From IMG/VR virus record IMGVR_UViG_3300025286_000123, positions 1 to 25,888 of that record: a stretch of DNA of 25,888 nucleotides, one strand, 5' to 3'. The first letter of the stretch is position 1. Every line of letters starts with the position of its first letter. The position numbers and the translations under genes are program-made. The notes below the pieces were generated by a model. It was not told the origin of the DNA. It was given only the letters and a program-made list of their open reading frames with translations, and searched no databases. This DNA comes from a virus. Of this stretch, positions 1 to 7,480 are shown piece after piece.

Positions 1-1170
1 CCGAAAGCCAAGCGCAAGATTCATACCGTTAGAATGTACACTGCTGAAGACAAGCGAAAGTACAAGGAACAGTATAAAAAAACCGCCCGTAAACCAGACC
101 CAGCTTTAAAAAGGCCCTTAACTTTTTCCAAAACGAAGGCTAAACCAGCACCTAAACCAGCTGCAAAGACAACTAAAAGGCCACTTGGTACAATAAAAGC
201 AAGTTCGCCTAAAAGTGCAGGAACAATGTTCCTAGACTATCTAGCTCCCAAACATCGTGGAATAGGACAGAGTGACACAGGCTACTCACGCGCCGGTGCT
301 GGTGATGTTGGTTTAGAGGTAGGAAAAAAAGCACTTAACGCATGGCTTACAGCAAGTGGAGGTAAGGCAGTTTGGGGTGGCGCTAAACAACTAAAAAATG
401 CACCGGGATTAGCCAAAAAGATGAAGCCGTGGCTCACAGGTAAAAAACCTGTAATGAGTAAAGAGTTTATTAAAACATTAGGCGGTAAGAATCTTGATAA
501 TTTTGTAAAGTTTGCGCGAAAACAGGGTCGTCGAGTGCAAGAAAGATTAGGATTAAAACCAATTCCAAAACCTAGGCGAATTACACACAAACCAGATTTT
601 ATAAAGCCAACAGGTTCAGCTAGGCCAATGCCTACAACAGCAAAACCGAAGCCGAAACCCGCAAAAGAAGGGCCACCAAAATGGCAACGTGCAGCTGACA
701 AGCCTATAACTAAACCACCAACAGGCAAGCCAACTAAAAGGCCAGCCAAGAAATCGGCAAAGAAGCCAGCAAAGAAAGCACCAGTCAAGAAACCAGCGGT
801 CAAGAAACCAGCCAAGAAGGTAGCTAAAAAGAAAACAACGCCCAAGCAAGCTATGCAGTCGTTGATTGACGAGGTAACTGGTTTGCGTGTTGGTAAAGGG
901 AAACCGCGTATTGTTTCCAAGAAAAAGCCAGCTGCAAAGAAGCCAGCTGCAAAGAGTAAAAAAAAAGTCTTAAGACCTAGTTTTGGGCGTAAACAAAATT
1001 TTGAGGAAGGTGGTAAAAGTATTGATGACTCTTTAAAGGAATTACAAAGACTTGTAGATGACTGGCCTAAACATTTTCCGACTGCTCCCCGCATACGGGT
1101 TTTGAAGGATGTCGCAAAGAAGCCGGTTAAGAAATCTGCAAAGAAGAAAGCGCCAAGGAAGAAGAAATGA
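1..1170 (+). CDS. Lys/Pro/Ala-rich basic protein, probably 5'-truncated by the window edge
   Basis: Very basic protein. From residue ~195 onward (counted from the ATG at 34) it is full of KKPAKK/KKPAAK-type tracts that resemble histone H1 or bacterial HU/H1-like tails. A globular section at about residues 60-180 is Gly/Ala/Leu-rich. The C-terminus ends in a K/R run. The first in-frame ATG is at 34, but the frame is open back to base 1, the residues encoded there (PKAKRKIHTVR) have the same basic composition, and no Shine-Dalgarno precedes the ATG. The true start is therefore probably outside the window. The stop at 1168-1170 overlaps the next ATG. A role in binding or condensing DNA inside the virion would fit the composition and the position before the lysis and tail genes. 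No specific family is recognised, and low-complexity tails evolve easily, so function is inference. Confidence 0.75.
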   Translation, partial: PKAKRKIHTVRMYTAEDKRKYKEQYKKTARKPDPALKRPLTFSKTKAKPAPKPAAKTTKRPLGTIKASSPKSAGTMFLDYLAPKHRGIGQSDTGYSRAGAGDVGLEVGKKALNAWLTASGGKAVWGGAKQLKNAPGLAKKMKPWLTGKKPVMSKEFIKTLGGKNLDNFVKFARKQGRRVQERLGLKPIPKPRRITHKPDFIKPTGSARPMPTTAKPKPKPAKEGPPKWQRAADKPITKPPTGKPTKRPAKKSAKKPAKKAPVKKPAVKKPAKKVAKKKTTPKQAMQSLIDEVTGLRVGKGKPRIVSKKKPAAKKPAAKSKKKVLRPSFGRKQNFEEGGKSIDDSLKELQRLVDDWPKHFPTAPRIRVLKDVAKKPVKKSAKKKAPRKKK

Positions 1171-1325
1171 CTGAGAGACAACAATTGAATGAGTTCACAC
1201 GAAGGATTTGTCAGGCTATTGAGTATTCTGAACAGGAATTGGACTTGACTTTGGAGCAGATGATTGGTGTAATTGAGGTCGCCAAGCAGATGTTAGTTGA
1301 CAAATTTTTACATGAACCTCGATGA
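1167..1325 (+). CDS. Small helical protein, 52 aa, unknown
   Basis: Short ORF whose ATG overlaps the stop of the basic-protein gene as ATGA (1167-1170), and whose 3' end overlaps the next small membrane-protein gene by 14 bases. The product starts MTERQQLNEFTRR and is predicted to be almost entirely helical and acidic (repeated E, Q, L, I). It has no membrane segment and one Cys. The close coupling on both sides, and the absence of a better reading in the other frames, support it being real. No family is recognised. It may belong with the lysis or virion accessory genes around it, but nothing in the residues shows this. Confidence 0.6.
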   Translation: MTERQQLNEFTRRICQAIEYSEQELDLTLEQMIGVIEVAKQMLVDKFLHEPR

Positions 1326-1476
1326 CCTAAAAGTTCTTGCGGCTTCTGTCTCAGGAATTGGAAACTGGCTACTTGAAATCGATATTTTACTGAAAGTTTC
1401 AATCAGTCTGGCAACACTGGTGTACATAATTTTAAAGATTAAACAGCTGATAAATGCCAAAAGGAACAAGAGTTAG
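1312..1476 (+). CDS. Small single-span membrane protein, class II/III holin candidate, 54 aa
   Basis: The product starts MNLDDLKVLAASVSG. It has a weakly hydrophobic helix at about residues 8-26 and a clear transmembrane helix at about 27-44 (LLKVSISLATLVYIILKI), followed by a short basic tail (KIKQLINAKRNKS). A short soluble N-terminus, one strong span and a positively charged C-terminus is the layout of small phage holins such as T7 gp17.5. The next gene encodes another tiny membrane protein and a nested lipoprotein follows, so this looks like a lysis cassette. An alternative is a small virion membrane protein. No endolysin lies in the window, so the assignment rests on topology and context. 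Confidence 0.6.
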   Translation: MNLDDLKVLAASVSGIGNWLLEIDILLKVSISLATLVYIILKIKQLINAKRNKS

Positions 1477-1497
1477 TCAAAGCAATGAATAAATAGA

Positions 1498-1677
1498 ATG
1501 AAAGCATTAGAAGGTAAAAAAACATACATAACGGCAGCCGGTGGTATTCTCGCAGCTGTGGGCGCGTATCTCTCTGGAGATATGGAAATTGGAACTATGG
1601 TTCACATAATCATAACGTCTTTACTTGCCACCTTCCTACGGAAAGGCATAAAGACAGATACAAATGGGAATAGTTAA
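1498..1677 (+). CDS. Small membrane protein, 59 aa, holin-like
   Basis: The product begins MKALEGKKTYITAAGGILAA. One glycine/alanine-rich hydrophobic helix lies at about residues 9-25 and a second at about 33-47 (TMVHIIITSLLATFL), then a basic tail RKGIK. The LEGKKTYI opening followed by two short spans and an RKGIK-like end resembles a common family of small phage membrane proteins often annotated as holin or holin-like. It lies 21 bases after the first holin candidate, and its last 14 bases overlap the start of the next gene. Two adjacent small membrane proteins could be a holin/antiholin pair, but the sequence does not say which is which. Confidence 0.6.
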   Translation: MKALEGKKTYITAAGGILAAVGAYLSGDMEIGTMVHIIITSLLATFLRKGIKTDTNGNS

Positions 1678-1945
1678 ACTACTTGCATCGCTGTTTAAGG
1701 CCATACCGTCATTGGAACGGTTGATCTATAAGCTGTCGGATGCGTTGAGGGAAGCCAATGCAAAGAATCGGTTGGAAAACAAGTTGGGCCACATTGATGC
1801 TCTTATTGATGGTGAGCGGGTGCAGCACTCCACGGTTGGAGGGCGTGACGGAGTTAAGCCAACACCCGGAGTTTCAAAGGGCAAGAGAGGCCGCGCCAGA
1901 GTTCACAAGGGCCGCTCTAAAGATGGTCGCAAGGTTGGAGTATGA
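1664..1945 (+). CDS. Small amphipathic protein hosting an out-of-frame lipoprotein gene, 93 aa
   Basis: The N-terminal ~50 residues (MGIVKLLASLFKAIPSLERL onward) form an amphipathic, then charged, helix. The C-terminal ~40 residues are rich in G, K and R and look shapeless. That tail is read from DNA that in another frame encodes a lipoprotein (1758-1961), so its odd composition probably reflects constraint by the nested gene. The ATG lies inside the end of the upstream membrane-protein gene, and the TGA at 1943-1945 overlaps the next ATG. The arrangement of a carrier gene with an embedded lipoprotein recalls Rz/Rz1 spanin pairs. However, no typical N-terminal transmembrane anchor is seen here, so an inner-membrane spanin role is only a possibility. 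Confidence 0.55.
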   Translation: MGIVKLLASLFKAIPSLERLIYKLSDALREANAKNRLENKLGHIDALIDGERVQHSTVGGRDGVKPTPGVSKGKRGRARVHKGRSKDGRKVGV

Positions 1946-1961
1946 GATTGAACGCCAATGA
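1758..1961 (+). CDS. Nested small lipoprotein, o-spanin (Rz1-like) candidate, 67 aa
   Basis: This gene is read in a different frame inside the preceding gene. It has a classic signal-peptidase II signal: basic start (MQRIGWK), hydrophobic stretch at about residues 11-19 (ATLMLLLMV), and lipobox VSGC with the lipidated Cys at residue 22, followed by STP. The mature part would be about 46 residues, helical and charged. A good Shine-Dalgarno (GAGGGAAG, about 1749-1756) precedes the ATG. Small lipoproteins embedded out of frame are characteristic of Rz1-type outer-membrane spanins of phages of Gram-negative hosts. The mature part is not proline-rich as in lambda Rz1, so spanin function is likely but unproven. 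It runs 20 bases into the next ORF. Confidence 0.65.
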   Translation: MQRIGWKTSWATLMLLLMVSGCSTPRLEGVTELSQHPEFQRAREAAPEFTRAALKMVARLEYEIERQ

Positions 1962-2142
1962 TTGTCGAGAGTTGCGCAATGACCTTGATGAGTTATTGGA
2001 AGCTGTAAGGGAATTGAAACATGAGTTGGGCAGCGATAACGAAGAGATCAAGTCAAACGGTAAGCGCAATCGCAAAAAGAACTGCAACTTCGGTAACGGC
2101 GATTACAAAAAGAGCCAAGCTAACGGTCGCAGCCATTACTAA
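1942..2142 (+). CDS. Short coiled-coil ORF, 66 aa, overlapping a repeat-peptide gene
   Basis: The ATG overlaps the upstream TGA (ATGA at 1942-1945) and has GGAG just before it. Residues 1-33 (MRLNANDCRELRNDLDELLE and on) have a clean heptad pattern of Leu and charged residues, which suggests a coiled coil. From about residue 35 the sequence turns into an N/K/R-rich stretch with little structure. Exactly there, another frame (2021-2149) encodes a regular 11-residue repeat protein. Either both genes are real and overlap, or the coiled coil is joined to the repeats by frameshifting. I favour overlapping genes, because the inner one has its own ATG and a possible ribosome site. Confidence 0.5.
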   Translation: MRLNANDCRELRNDLDELLEAVRELKHELGSDNEEIKSNGKRNRKKNCNFGNGDYKKSQANGRSHY

Positions 2143-2149
2143 ACGATGA
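2021..2149 (+). CDS. 42-aa basic protein made of 11-residue tandem repeats
   Basis: This ORF lies out of frame with the coiled-coil ORF that overlaps it. After MSW it consists of three and a half copies of an 11-residue unit: AAITKRSSQTV, SAIAKRTATSV, TAITKRAKLTV and AAITKR. The DNA has the matching 33-base period. It has its own ATG at 2021, preceded by an AAGGGAA stretch. Its TGA (2147-2149) overlaps the ATG of the adaptor gene as ATGA, the coupling used elsewhere in this block. A regular repeat that holds at the residue level is unlikely by chance. Function is unknown; a small basic virion-associated peptide is one guess. Confidence 0.6.
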   Translation: MSWAAITKRSSQTVSAIAKRTATSVTAITKRAKLTVAAITKR

Positions 2150-3201
2150 GTGCTGAGTACATAATTGACAGGTTTGGCAAGAAGGTTGGTCTTAATGCTG
2201 GTGACTCCAATCAGCGTTATGTCATCCTCGACTTTCTCAACGAGGCAATGCAGTCGATTTATGAACAAGTTGACATTCCCGGCTCATTGGTTGAGGAGGA
2301 ATTCTATGTTGCCGGTAAACAGCGGATAGCTCTGAGTCGTGATGTTCACGCTATTCGTGGCATGCGCGAGAAGGAATCCAAACTTAACTGGACAATTAAC
2401 AATCTATTATCGGAGTACAACCACAACAATTGGCGAAGCGATGATCGTTGCTGGCGAATAGTTGGTTACGATCCGCTCAAGAAATCGTTGTCCTCGACGA
2501 TTACAGGCACTCGCGGTAGCTCGGCAACTGGCCTGACAGTCCATTGGTTTGCCAACATCGCAGCTACAGAGAAGTTGGCCGTGACTTTTGAGACATCGGC
2601 GTCGGACAGGCAGACACTTGAGGTCTGGTCTAACTATCCCGGCACGGCAGCTGCCTACACAACCACATCATCACCGCATTCAATAGCACTCACTTTGGAC
2701 AACAATCGCACCATTACATCTATAGTGGGCATGAGACGATATGATACGAACAACGAACGGTTTGGCGATCATGCCTCGAATAACGGAGGGTTGGTTAGGC
2801 TGGTGGACACGGCTGATACATCAATTGTTTATTCCGAGATACCGCATGACGAAACTGAGTCGCGTTACTTGATTGTGGACATCTCCGAGTTTCCTTGGGA
2901 CGACACAGCGACACAGGACGACTCGCACACACTTCAGGTGCTTTACAAGAAGAGGCTGAAGTTCATCAAGAACGACAATGATCCCTTCCCGCTTTACGGG
3001 TTTGAGAATATTGTGATGCACAAGATGATGCAGTTATTCTTGGAAGAACAAGGCAAGTTACAGGAGTCGATGGTTTATGATGGCAAGGTGACTAGGGATT
3101 TGGGTAGGAGAATTGCTGATCTGGAGCGTGGACAGAAGCGCCTGATGCAGTTCGGGCGACATCCGCACGATAACATAACAATAGCTAGACGCTGGAATTA
3201 G
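2146..3201 (+). CDS. Putative head-tail adaptor / tail tubular A-like protein, 351 aa
   Basis: Residues 1-75 are helical (MSAEYIIDRFGKKVGLNAGD, then a helix with DFLNEAMQSIYEQ, then strand segments leading to HAIRGMRE). This is the opening typical of podovirus adaptor proteins related to T7 gp11 and P22 gp4-like proteins. A beta-rich middle at about residues 120-260 with many Thr and Ser looks like an inserted domain. The C-terminal ~80 residues return to helices (FENIVMHKMMQLFLEEQGKL and on). The position directly before the nozzle-like gene matches the usual order adaptor then nozzle. Family membership is judged by eye, so adaptor is the likely but not certain role. Its length is greater than that of T7 gp11, consistent with the inserted middle domain. 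Confidence 0.55.
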   Translation: MSAEYIIDRFGKKVGLNAGDSNQRYVILDFLNEAMQSIYEQVDIPGSLVEEEFYVAGKQRIALSRDVHAIRGMREKESKLNWTINNLLSEYNHNNWRSDDRCWRIVGYDPLKKSLSSTITGTRGSSATGLTVHWFANIAATEKLAVTFETSASDRQTLEVWSNYPGTAAAYTTTSSPHSIALTLDNNRTITSIVGMRRYDTNNERFGDHASNNGGLVRLVDTADTSIVYSEIPHDETESRYLIVDISEFPWDDTATQDDSHTLQVLYKKRLKFIKNDNDPFPLYGFENIVMHKMMQLFLEEQGKLQESMVYDGKVTRDLGRRIADLERGQKRLMQFGRHPHDNITIARRWN

Positions 3202-3205
3202 CAAC

Positions 3206-4945
3206 GTGGCTGATTACAAACAACAATCGTTTATGGGCGGCATGAACATGTCGGTCGATGACACTCGTTTAAGCAACGAGGAATACAAGTTTGCCAAGAA
3301 TGTTCGCAACCGTTTCGGCACATTGGAAGGGATCAAGAACGTCAACGACATCTCAGGTGACATAGGCGCGTTCACATCTAACCCGCCAATCCAGAACATT
3401 TATTCAATTGGAGAGTTCGTCTTTCTCTTTTTTGATGGCGGCTGCAAGTACCGCAAACCATTGAATCCTGACAGCACTTGGGCTGTTCTTTATGCTGGCG
3501 GCACGATGGACAGGTCAGCCGAGATATTTGTTCAGGCTGTCCCGGCATCAACCCAGAATTTTCTGCGCAAGGAGACTCGTGTGGCGGGTGCATCTCTTGA
3601 ACTTGATGTGAACACGGCAGTTCAGACAACCGTTGCGGCTATTGTTGTTCAGGATGGCACGAGTCAACCGCGCATTATTGAGCTTGCCGGTGGTTTAGCA
3701 ACTGATAGAGCGTCCAAGACTTATGCTGAATGGTCGGATGGAACCAAGACATCCCGTGAGTATGTGCCGATTGGCAAGCAAATGACTTTCTTTAACAATA
3801 AGATGTTCATTGTCAGTCCAGACGGAACTTTGATTTACCATAGTGTAAGTGGTCGGCCACTTGATTTTGTCATCCCGATTGATACGGATGGGAACAAGGT
3901 AAATTCTGATGAAACAATTGGTGGCGCTCCGGGATCATCGTACACGGTTGGTTACAATGTAATCACGGCCATGACTGTTATGAATAACGAGGCACTTTTC
4001 GTCTCGACGCAAGGTGGCAGTTATGGAGTTACGCTTGATTATGAATTAACGGTGTTTGCCGAGCCGATGTTCAAGAAGCAATTCTTGTTTACGGCCAACT
4101 CGATTAATCAGCGTTCATTTGTTGACTTGTTGGGCGACTTTGCCTTCATTGACCCGGAAGGCTTGCGGTCATTTAATGCTGTTGTGCAGTCAAAGAATGA
4201 GGGACGCAACTCGATCTTCTCGTTGAAGGTTGCGCGTTTATTCAAGGATATTGTACAGGACACCAAGAAGTGTGCCGCCATTGTTTATGATGATTATGCC
4301 TTGTTCGCCTGTAACACAATCTTTGGTCATGGCATCCTAGTTTATGACACACTCACGCAACAGTTTGTAAGTTTCGATCAACTAACTGATGACAGCAATG
4401 GTAATATTGGGCCGGTCATTGAGTTTGCCAAGGTGGAGACAAACAACAAGCGTGAGCTATTTGCGATCACGCACGGAACGACAACCAGTTCAGGTGAGCC
4501 AGCCTACAAGTGTGTTAAGTTATTTGAAGGTTCTAACTACGCCACAACCTATGTTGAGACTAGGGCATTTTGCACTAATGACACCAGAGTCGAGCAGAAG
4601 CCACAAGAACTGCGACTTCTCTTTAACAAGGTGCAGTCGGCCTCGTCGGTTACAGCCATGCAACGTGTAAATGATGAAGTCACACCGGCCACATCAGCTG
4701 GAACACAAGCGAAGACCTTGGCGGTTCAAGCCGCTCCAGTTAAGTTTTCCGCGGATTTCCCGGTAGTCTGGAGTGGGCCAAAGATGATACAGAATTTGTT
4801 GTACAATTTTCAGAGCGGTCAGCAGGGTTGGAAAATATCGTACACATTGAAATGGACAAACGGAATTAACCTGTCCAATATCCAACTCCAGACGCAGGAT
4901 ATAACTCCTATGAATCCAATGTTATCTCAGGCTTATGTCAGTTAA
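3206..4945 (+). CDS. Putative tail nozzle/hub protein (T7 gp12 / P22 gp10-like), 579 aa
   Basis: The start is GTG at 3206, four bases after the adaptor stop. The N-terminus (MADYKQQSFMGGMNMSVDDT, then a RLSNEEYKFAKNVRNRFG stretch) is the pattern I associate with podovirus tail nozzle or stabilisation proteins: a 'gift-wrap' GG-N strand, then an ordered residue that reads into the first propeller blade. The rest is beta-rich with repeated strand/turn units (FVFLFFDGG, MFIVSPDGTLIYHS, NEALFVSTQGG), as expected of a beta-propeller. It has no signal peptide. With the upstream adaptor it would form the short tail through which DNA leaves the particle. The call rests on pattern and gene order. Confidence 0.6.
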   Translation: MADYKQQSFMGGMNMSVDDTRLSNEEYKFAKNVRNRFGTLEGIKNVNDISGDIGAFTSNPPIQNIYSIGEFVFLFFDGGCKYRKPLNPDSTWAVLYAGGTMDRSAEIFVQAVPASTQNFLRKETRVAGASLELDVNTAVQTTVAAIVVQDGTSQPRIIELAGGLATDRASKTYAEWSDGTKTSREYVPIGKQMTFFNNKMFIVSPDGTLIYHSVSGRPLDFVIPIDTDGNKVNSDETIGGAPGSSYTVGYNVITAMTVMNNEALFVSTQGGSYGVTLDYELTVFAEPMFKKQFLFTANSINQRSFVDLLGDFAFIDPEGLRSFNAVVQSKNEGRNSIFSLKVARLFKDIVQDTKKCAAIVYDDYALFACNTIFGHGILVYDTLTQQFVSFDQLTDDSNGNIGPVIEFAKVETNNKRELFAITHGTTTSSGEPAYKCVKLFEGSNYATTYVETRAFCTNDTRVEQKPQELRLLFNKVQSASSVTAMQRVNDEVTPATSAGTQAKTLAVQAAPVKFSADFPVVWSGPKMIQNLLYNFQSGQQGWKISYTLKWTNGINLSNIQLQTQDITPMNPMLSQAYVS

Positions 4946-5177
4946 TGTAGCTCACACAGACTTTACAGATGCGACCACGCTGTTTGCCGACTTGGCAGCG
5001 GCCAATGCCATGCTGGATGGCTTGACAGTACCAGACGCCACAACCAGTACAGATGGTGTTGTTACGATGGCTGCACTTGTGGCAGATCCATCAGGTAATT
5101 CAGCTACAAACAATCAAACAGCAATTATTGCACTTTTAACAAGTCTCAAAAATGCCGGTATCATGTCGAGTAGTTAA
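4935..5177 (+). CDS. Short Ala/Thr-rich protein resembling a phage head-fibre segment, 80 aa
   Basis: The ATG lies 11 bases inside the end of the nozzle gene. The second half reads ATTSTDGVVTMAALVAD and ends with LLTSLKNAGIMSSS. A TTxxGVV(K/T)xAAxVAD stretch followed by a short helix ending in AGIM is the pattern of the repeat found in phi29-type head-fibre proteins and in many small phage virion decoration proteins. Here only one such unit is present, with a ~35-residue N-terminal helical part. It could trim the capsid or the tail. The likeness is by eye and the protein is much shorter than phi29 gp8.5. Confidence 0.5.
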   Translation: MSVNVAHTDFTDATTLFADLAAANAMLDGLTVPDATTSTDGVVTMAALVADPSGNSATNNQTAIIALLTSLKNAGIMSSS

Positions 5178-5182
5178 ACATT

Positions 5183-5239
5183 ATGAATTTTTTTAATCAC
5201 CTACGGTCAGTCTTACAGACAGCCGGTATTCTTACATAA
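5183..5239 (+). CDS. Possible 18-aa micro-ORF ending in an AGI motif
   Basis: The ORF reads MNFFNHLRSVLQTAGILT and fills the gap between the head-fibre-like gene and the next ORF. Its C-terminal half (LRSVLQTAGILT) matches the spacing of the ending of the preceding protein (LLTSLKNAGIMSS). It may be a decayed duplicate of that gene's 3' end or a separate tiny peptide. There is no clear Shine-Dalgarno, so translation is uncertain. Confidence 0.3.
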   Translation: MNFFNHLRSVLQTAGILT

Positions 5240-5241
5240 TC

Positions 5242-6456
5242 ATGCCACATACAGAAGGACATAGACCAATTACAAAAATGGGGCCGATACAAGAAGCTAT
5301 AGAAGCTCTTATTAACGGCATGGTTGGTGGTGTGGTAGCTGGTGGTGAACTTGTTTGGAATTTTATAAAAGAACAGGGTAAATCCATTTTCGGCAAAGAA
5401 GGTGCTTTAAGTGTGGATAATCTTGTTCAGCTAGGGACGATGTATATTATTGCTGAATCCCTGTCAAAAGATGATACTACTAAAAAGAATGTACAAAACC
5501 TTAAAGCTGCTTATGACAAGATTTTGCCAGCATTTGTTCAAGGTAAGATTGAGCAGGGAAAACTAGAACAGACTGCGCTTAATGAGTTAAACAGTTATCT
5601 GTTACACGGAATTAAGACAAAGGAGTATGACCAAAAGGATTTATTGGATGGCAAGATTCCTCCCGGCAAACAGATTGGTGATAAGTATGCAGAAAAAATA
5701 GCTCCCGGTTCAGAGGACATAAGAATATTGGCTGCTACTGGGCAGCAACCTCAGTTTGAAGTTGATGCAGATAATAATATTGTTCTTGATCCAGTAACAG
5801 GAAATCCAAAAACCATAAGTGCTGGATTTCCCGGCACACAAACAGTATTACGCAACTATGAACGCGACCAAACTCTTCTTGACAGACTAGCTCATGCTCG
5901 CGGAACAGCTAATGTCTTTGACCCTGAAGCTGGCACTATGCAGACAGTTGGCAAAGGATTCAGGGCGTTTGAGGAAGCTGCTTCTCCTTACCTTGATCCA
6001 AGCCAAGCACAACAAGCCTCAAGTCTTCAAGCATTGTTGGGTTCAATGGATCCGACTAAACTATCTGGTTCTGAGATGGCGAATGTTGAGCGTGGTCTTG
6101 GTCGCATGGGCATTGGTGTTGGTCGAACGGGAGAGATGGACAAGTACAAGGCGGCGCTGACGTTTGGTGATGCATTAGCCAAGAAAAAAGCGGCCCTTGC
6201 GCAAGCACTAGGCCAGACTGCATCCATTGTTCCTAGTTTTGGTACAAGATATAATCCAGCAGTTGTTGCGGGGCAAGGTGGGGTTGCCAACTTGCCGACT
6301 GCTCCCGGTCAGGTAACAACTTTTGGCACAACAGCGGGAACAGGTTTGGGTGCTGCTACTGGTATGGTGGACACATCAAGAGGCTGGGGTGGTGAGGATT
6401 ATTTGAGAAACACTTTGTTCAGCGAGGATGAACGTACCGGCGCACCGGGAGGATGA
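5242..6456 (+). CDS. Putative internal virion / DNA ejection protein, 404 aa
   Basis: A mostly helical protein with a glycine-containing hydrophobic stretch near the N-terminus (about residues 20-45, ALINGMVGGVVAGGELVWNF). Long helices at about 60-130 are followed by an Ala/Gln-rich region. A C-terminal Gly/Ala/Thr-rich segment (about 310-390) looks flexible. This mix, and the place after the tail nozzle and before a giant 2090-aa protein, match the internal core or ejection proteins of T7-like and related podoviruses (gp14/gp15 positions). The stop overlaps nothing but lies two bases before the next start. No enzyme motif is visible. Assignment is by context and composition. Confidence 0.5.
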   Translation: MPHTEGHRPITKMGPIQEAIEALINGMVGGVVAGGELVWNFIKEQGKSIFGKEGALSVDNLVQLGTMYIIAESLSKDDTTKKNVQNLKAAYDKILPAFVQGKIEQGKLEQTALNELNSYLLHGIKTKEYDQKDLLDGKIPPGKQIGDKYAEKIAPGSEDIRILAATGQQPQFEVDADNNIVLDPVTGNPKTISAGFPGTQTVLRNYERDQTLLDRLAHARGTANVFDPEAGTMQTVGKGFRAFEEAASPYLDPSQAQQASSLQALLGSMDPTKLSGSEMANVERGLGRMGIGVGRTGEMDKYKAALTFGDALAKKKAALAQALGQTASIVPSFGTRYNPAVVAGQGGVANLPTAPGQVTTFGTTAGTGLGAATGMVDTSRGWGGEDYLRNTLFSEDERTGAPGG

Positions 6457-6457
6457 T

Positions 6458-7480
6458 ATGCCAACATTATTTGACATAGTAAACAGACGCAGACGGGCCA
6501 AAGAATTTACTGAGGGGTTTCGTGAAGGTGCAACACCAGAAGAACTTGAATACTATGATCGGTTTTATCAGGAACCGAGTGCTAGTCCAGTTATGGAACG
6601 TGGTGCGCTTGGTGCGCAGATAGACGAGGTTGAAGCCTTGAAGCGACAGTTAATGGCGCGAGGCATGAATAATTTACAGGCAGAAGACCGTGCTAGACGC
6701 GAATTGGCACAGGAGGAAGCAGCGACAACAAAAAGAGGGGAAGATTATGCAACAATTTATGGCCCCGGTGGTGTTAGTGAAGCAAGTGAAGGTGGTTTCA
6801 GGGCATATCAGGAAGGATTAAGACCAGACCCACCAGCTGAAGTGCAACCTACTATTGGTGATTTTCCAGAACCACCATCTGAGGATTGGATAACAAGACC
6901 GCTACAACAACAGGGGTTAAGTCTCGAAGATTGGTCGAGACAAAAGGCACTTCAGCAGGGTATGGCTGGTGATGTAAGTGGGGCTGTCAAGGCTGAGTAT
7001 GATGTTGAGACATTACCGGGACGTATTGAGGAGGCGAGAATATCTCTGGAAGCGTTGCCAGCACTTATAGATGCCAAGGTAATTGATGCAACACTTGGAA
7101 GACGAATTAATGAAGCTATACTCAAAGAAGTGGATATTCTAGAGTCAACTAATGATCCAATTAAGAGAACTGAGTCTATACAAAGGATTGATGGATATAA
7201 TAGAATCCTTGGAAGATTACGAAGTTCAGGTACTGCCATGCCGGGACAAGACCCTAATCAATGGACTGATGCTGACAAAAAAGAGCTAGAGACTCTGACT
7301 CTTGAATCTGAAGGTGCGACAGCGGGAACTGTTGGTGGCACTCGAATGATAACTCCGATGCCCACCACAGAGAGGGTTTCTGGTGATTATTCAAGAGGGG
7401 TAAGCACACGGACTCCGGGCCAACAATCAGAAGAGGGTCGCGCAGCGGCTATTCGGAGGCGAAATAGAGATTATAAGTGA
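6458..7480 (+). CDS. Putative internal virion protein, helical and charged, 340 aa
   Basis: I place the start at the ATG at 6458 (MPTLFDIVNRRRRAKEF), because a strong GGGAGG (6447-6452) sits five bases upstream. The in-frame ATG at 6428 lies deeper in the upstream gene and has no ribosome site. The protein is acidic and helical with many E, R and Q, has proline-rich linkers at about residues 130-155, and ends in a disordered R-rich tail (AAAIRRRNRDYK). Its TGA overlaps the GTG of the giant gene (GTGA, 7477-7480), which suggests coupled translation. Position and make-up suggest a second ejection/core protein. No known domain is recognised. Confidence 0.5.
   Translation: MPTLFDIVNRRRRAKEFTEGFREGATPEELEYYDRFYQEPSASPVMERGALGAQIDEVEALKRQLMARGMNNLQAEDRARRELAQEEAATTKRGEDYATIYGPGGVSEASEGGFRAYQEGLRPDPPAEVQPTIGDFPEPPSEDWITRPLQQQGLSLEDWSRQKALQQGMAGDVSGAVKAEYDVETLPGRIEEARISLEALPALIDAKVIDATLGRRINEAILKEVDILESTNDPIKRTESIQRIDGYNRILGRLRSSGTAMPGQDPNQWTDADKKELETLTLESEGATAGTVGGTRMITPMPTTERVSGDYSRGVSTRTPGQQSEEGRAAAIRRRNRDYK

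Noticed and set aside
282-1184. 300-residue open frame on the - strand opposite the basic protein
   Set aside because: It is the antisense of lysine/alanine-rich codons, giving a Phe/Gly/Leu-rich product with no start signal; a shadow.
2640-2654. Second near-consensus sigma-54 promoter on the + strand (CGGCACG-GCAG-CTGC)
   Set aside because: It lies in the middle of the adaptor-like gene with no gene start nearby. A chance match of this quality is expected about once or twice in this window.
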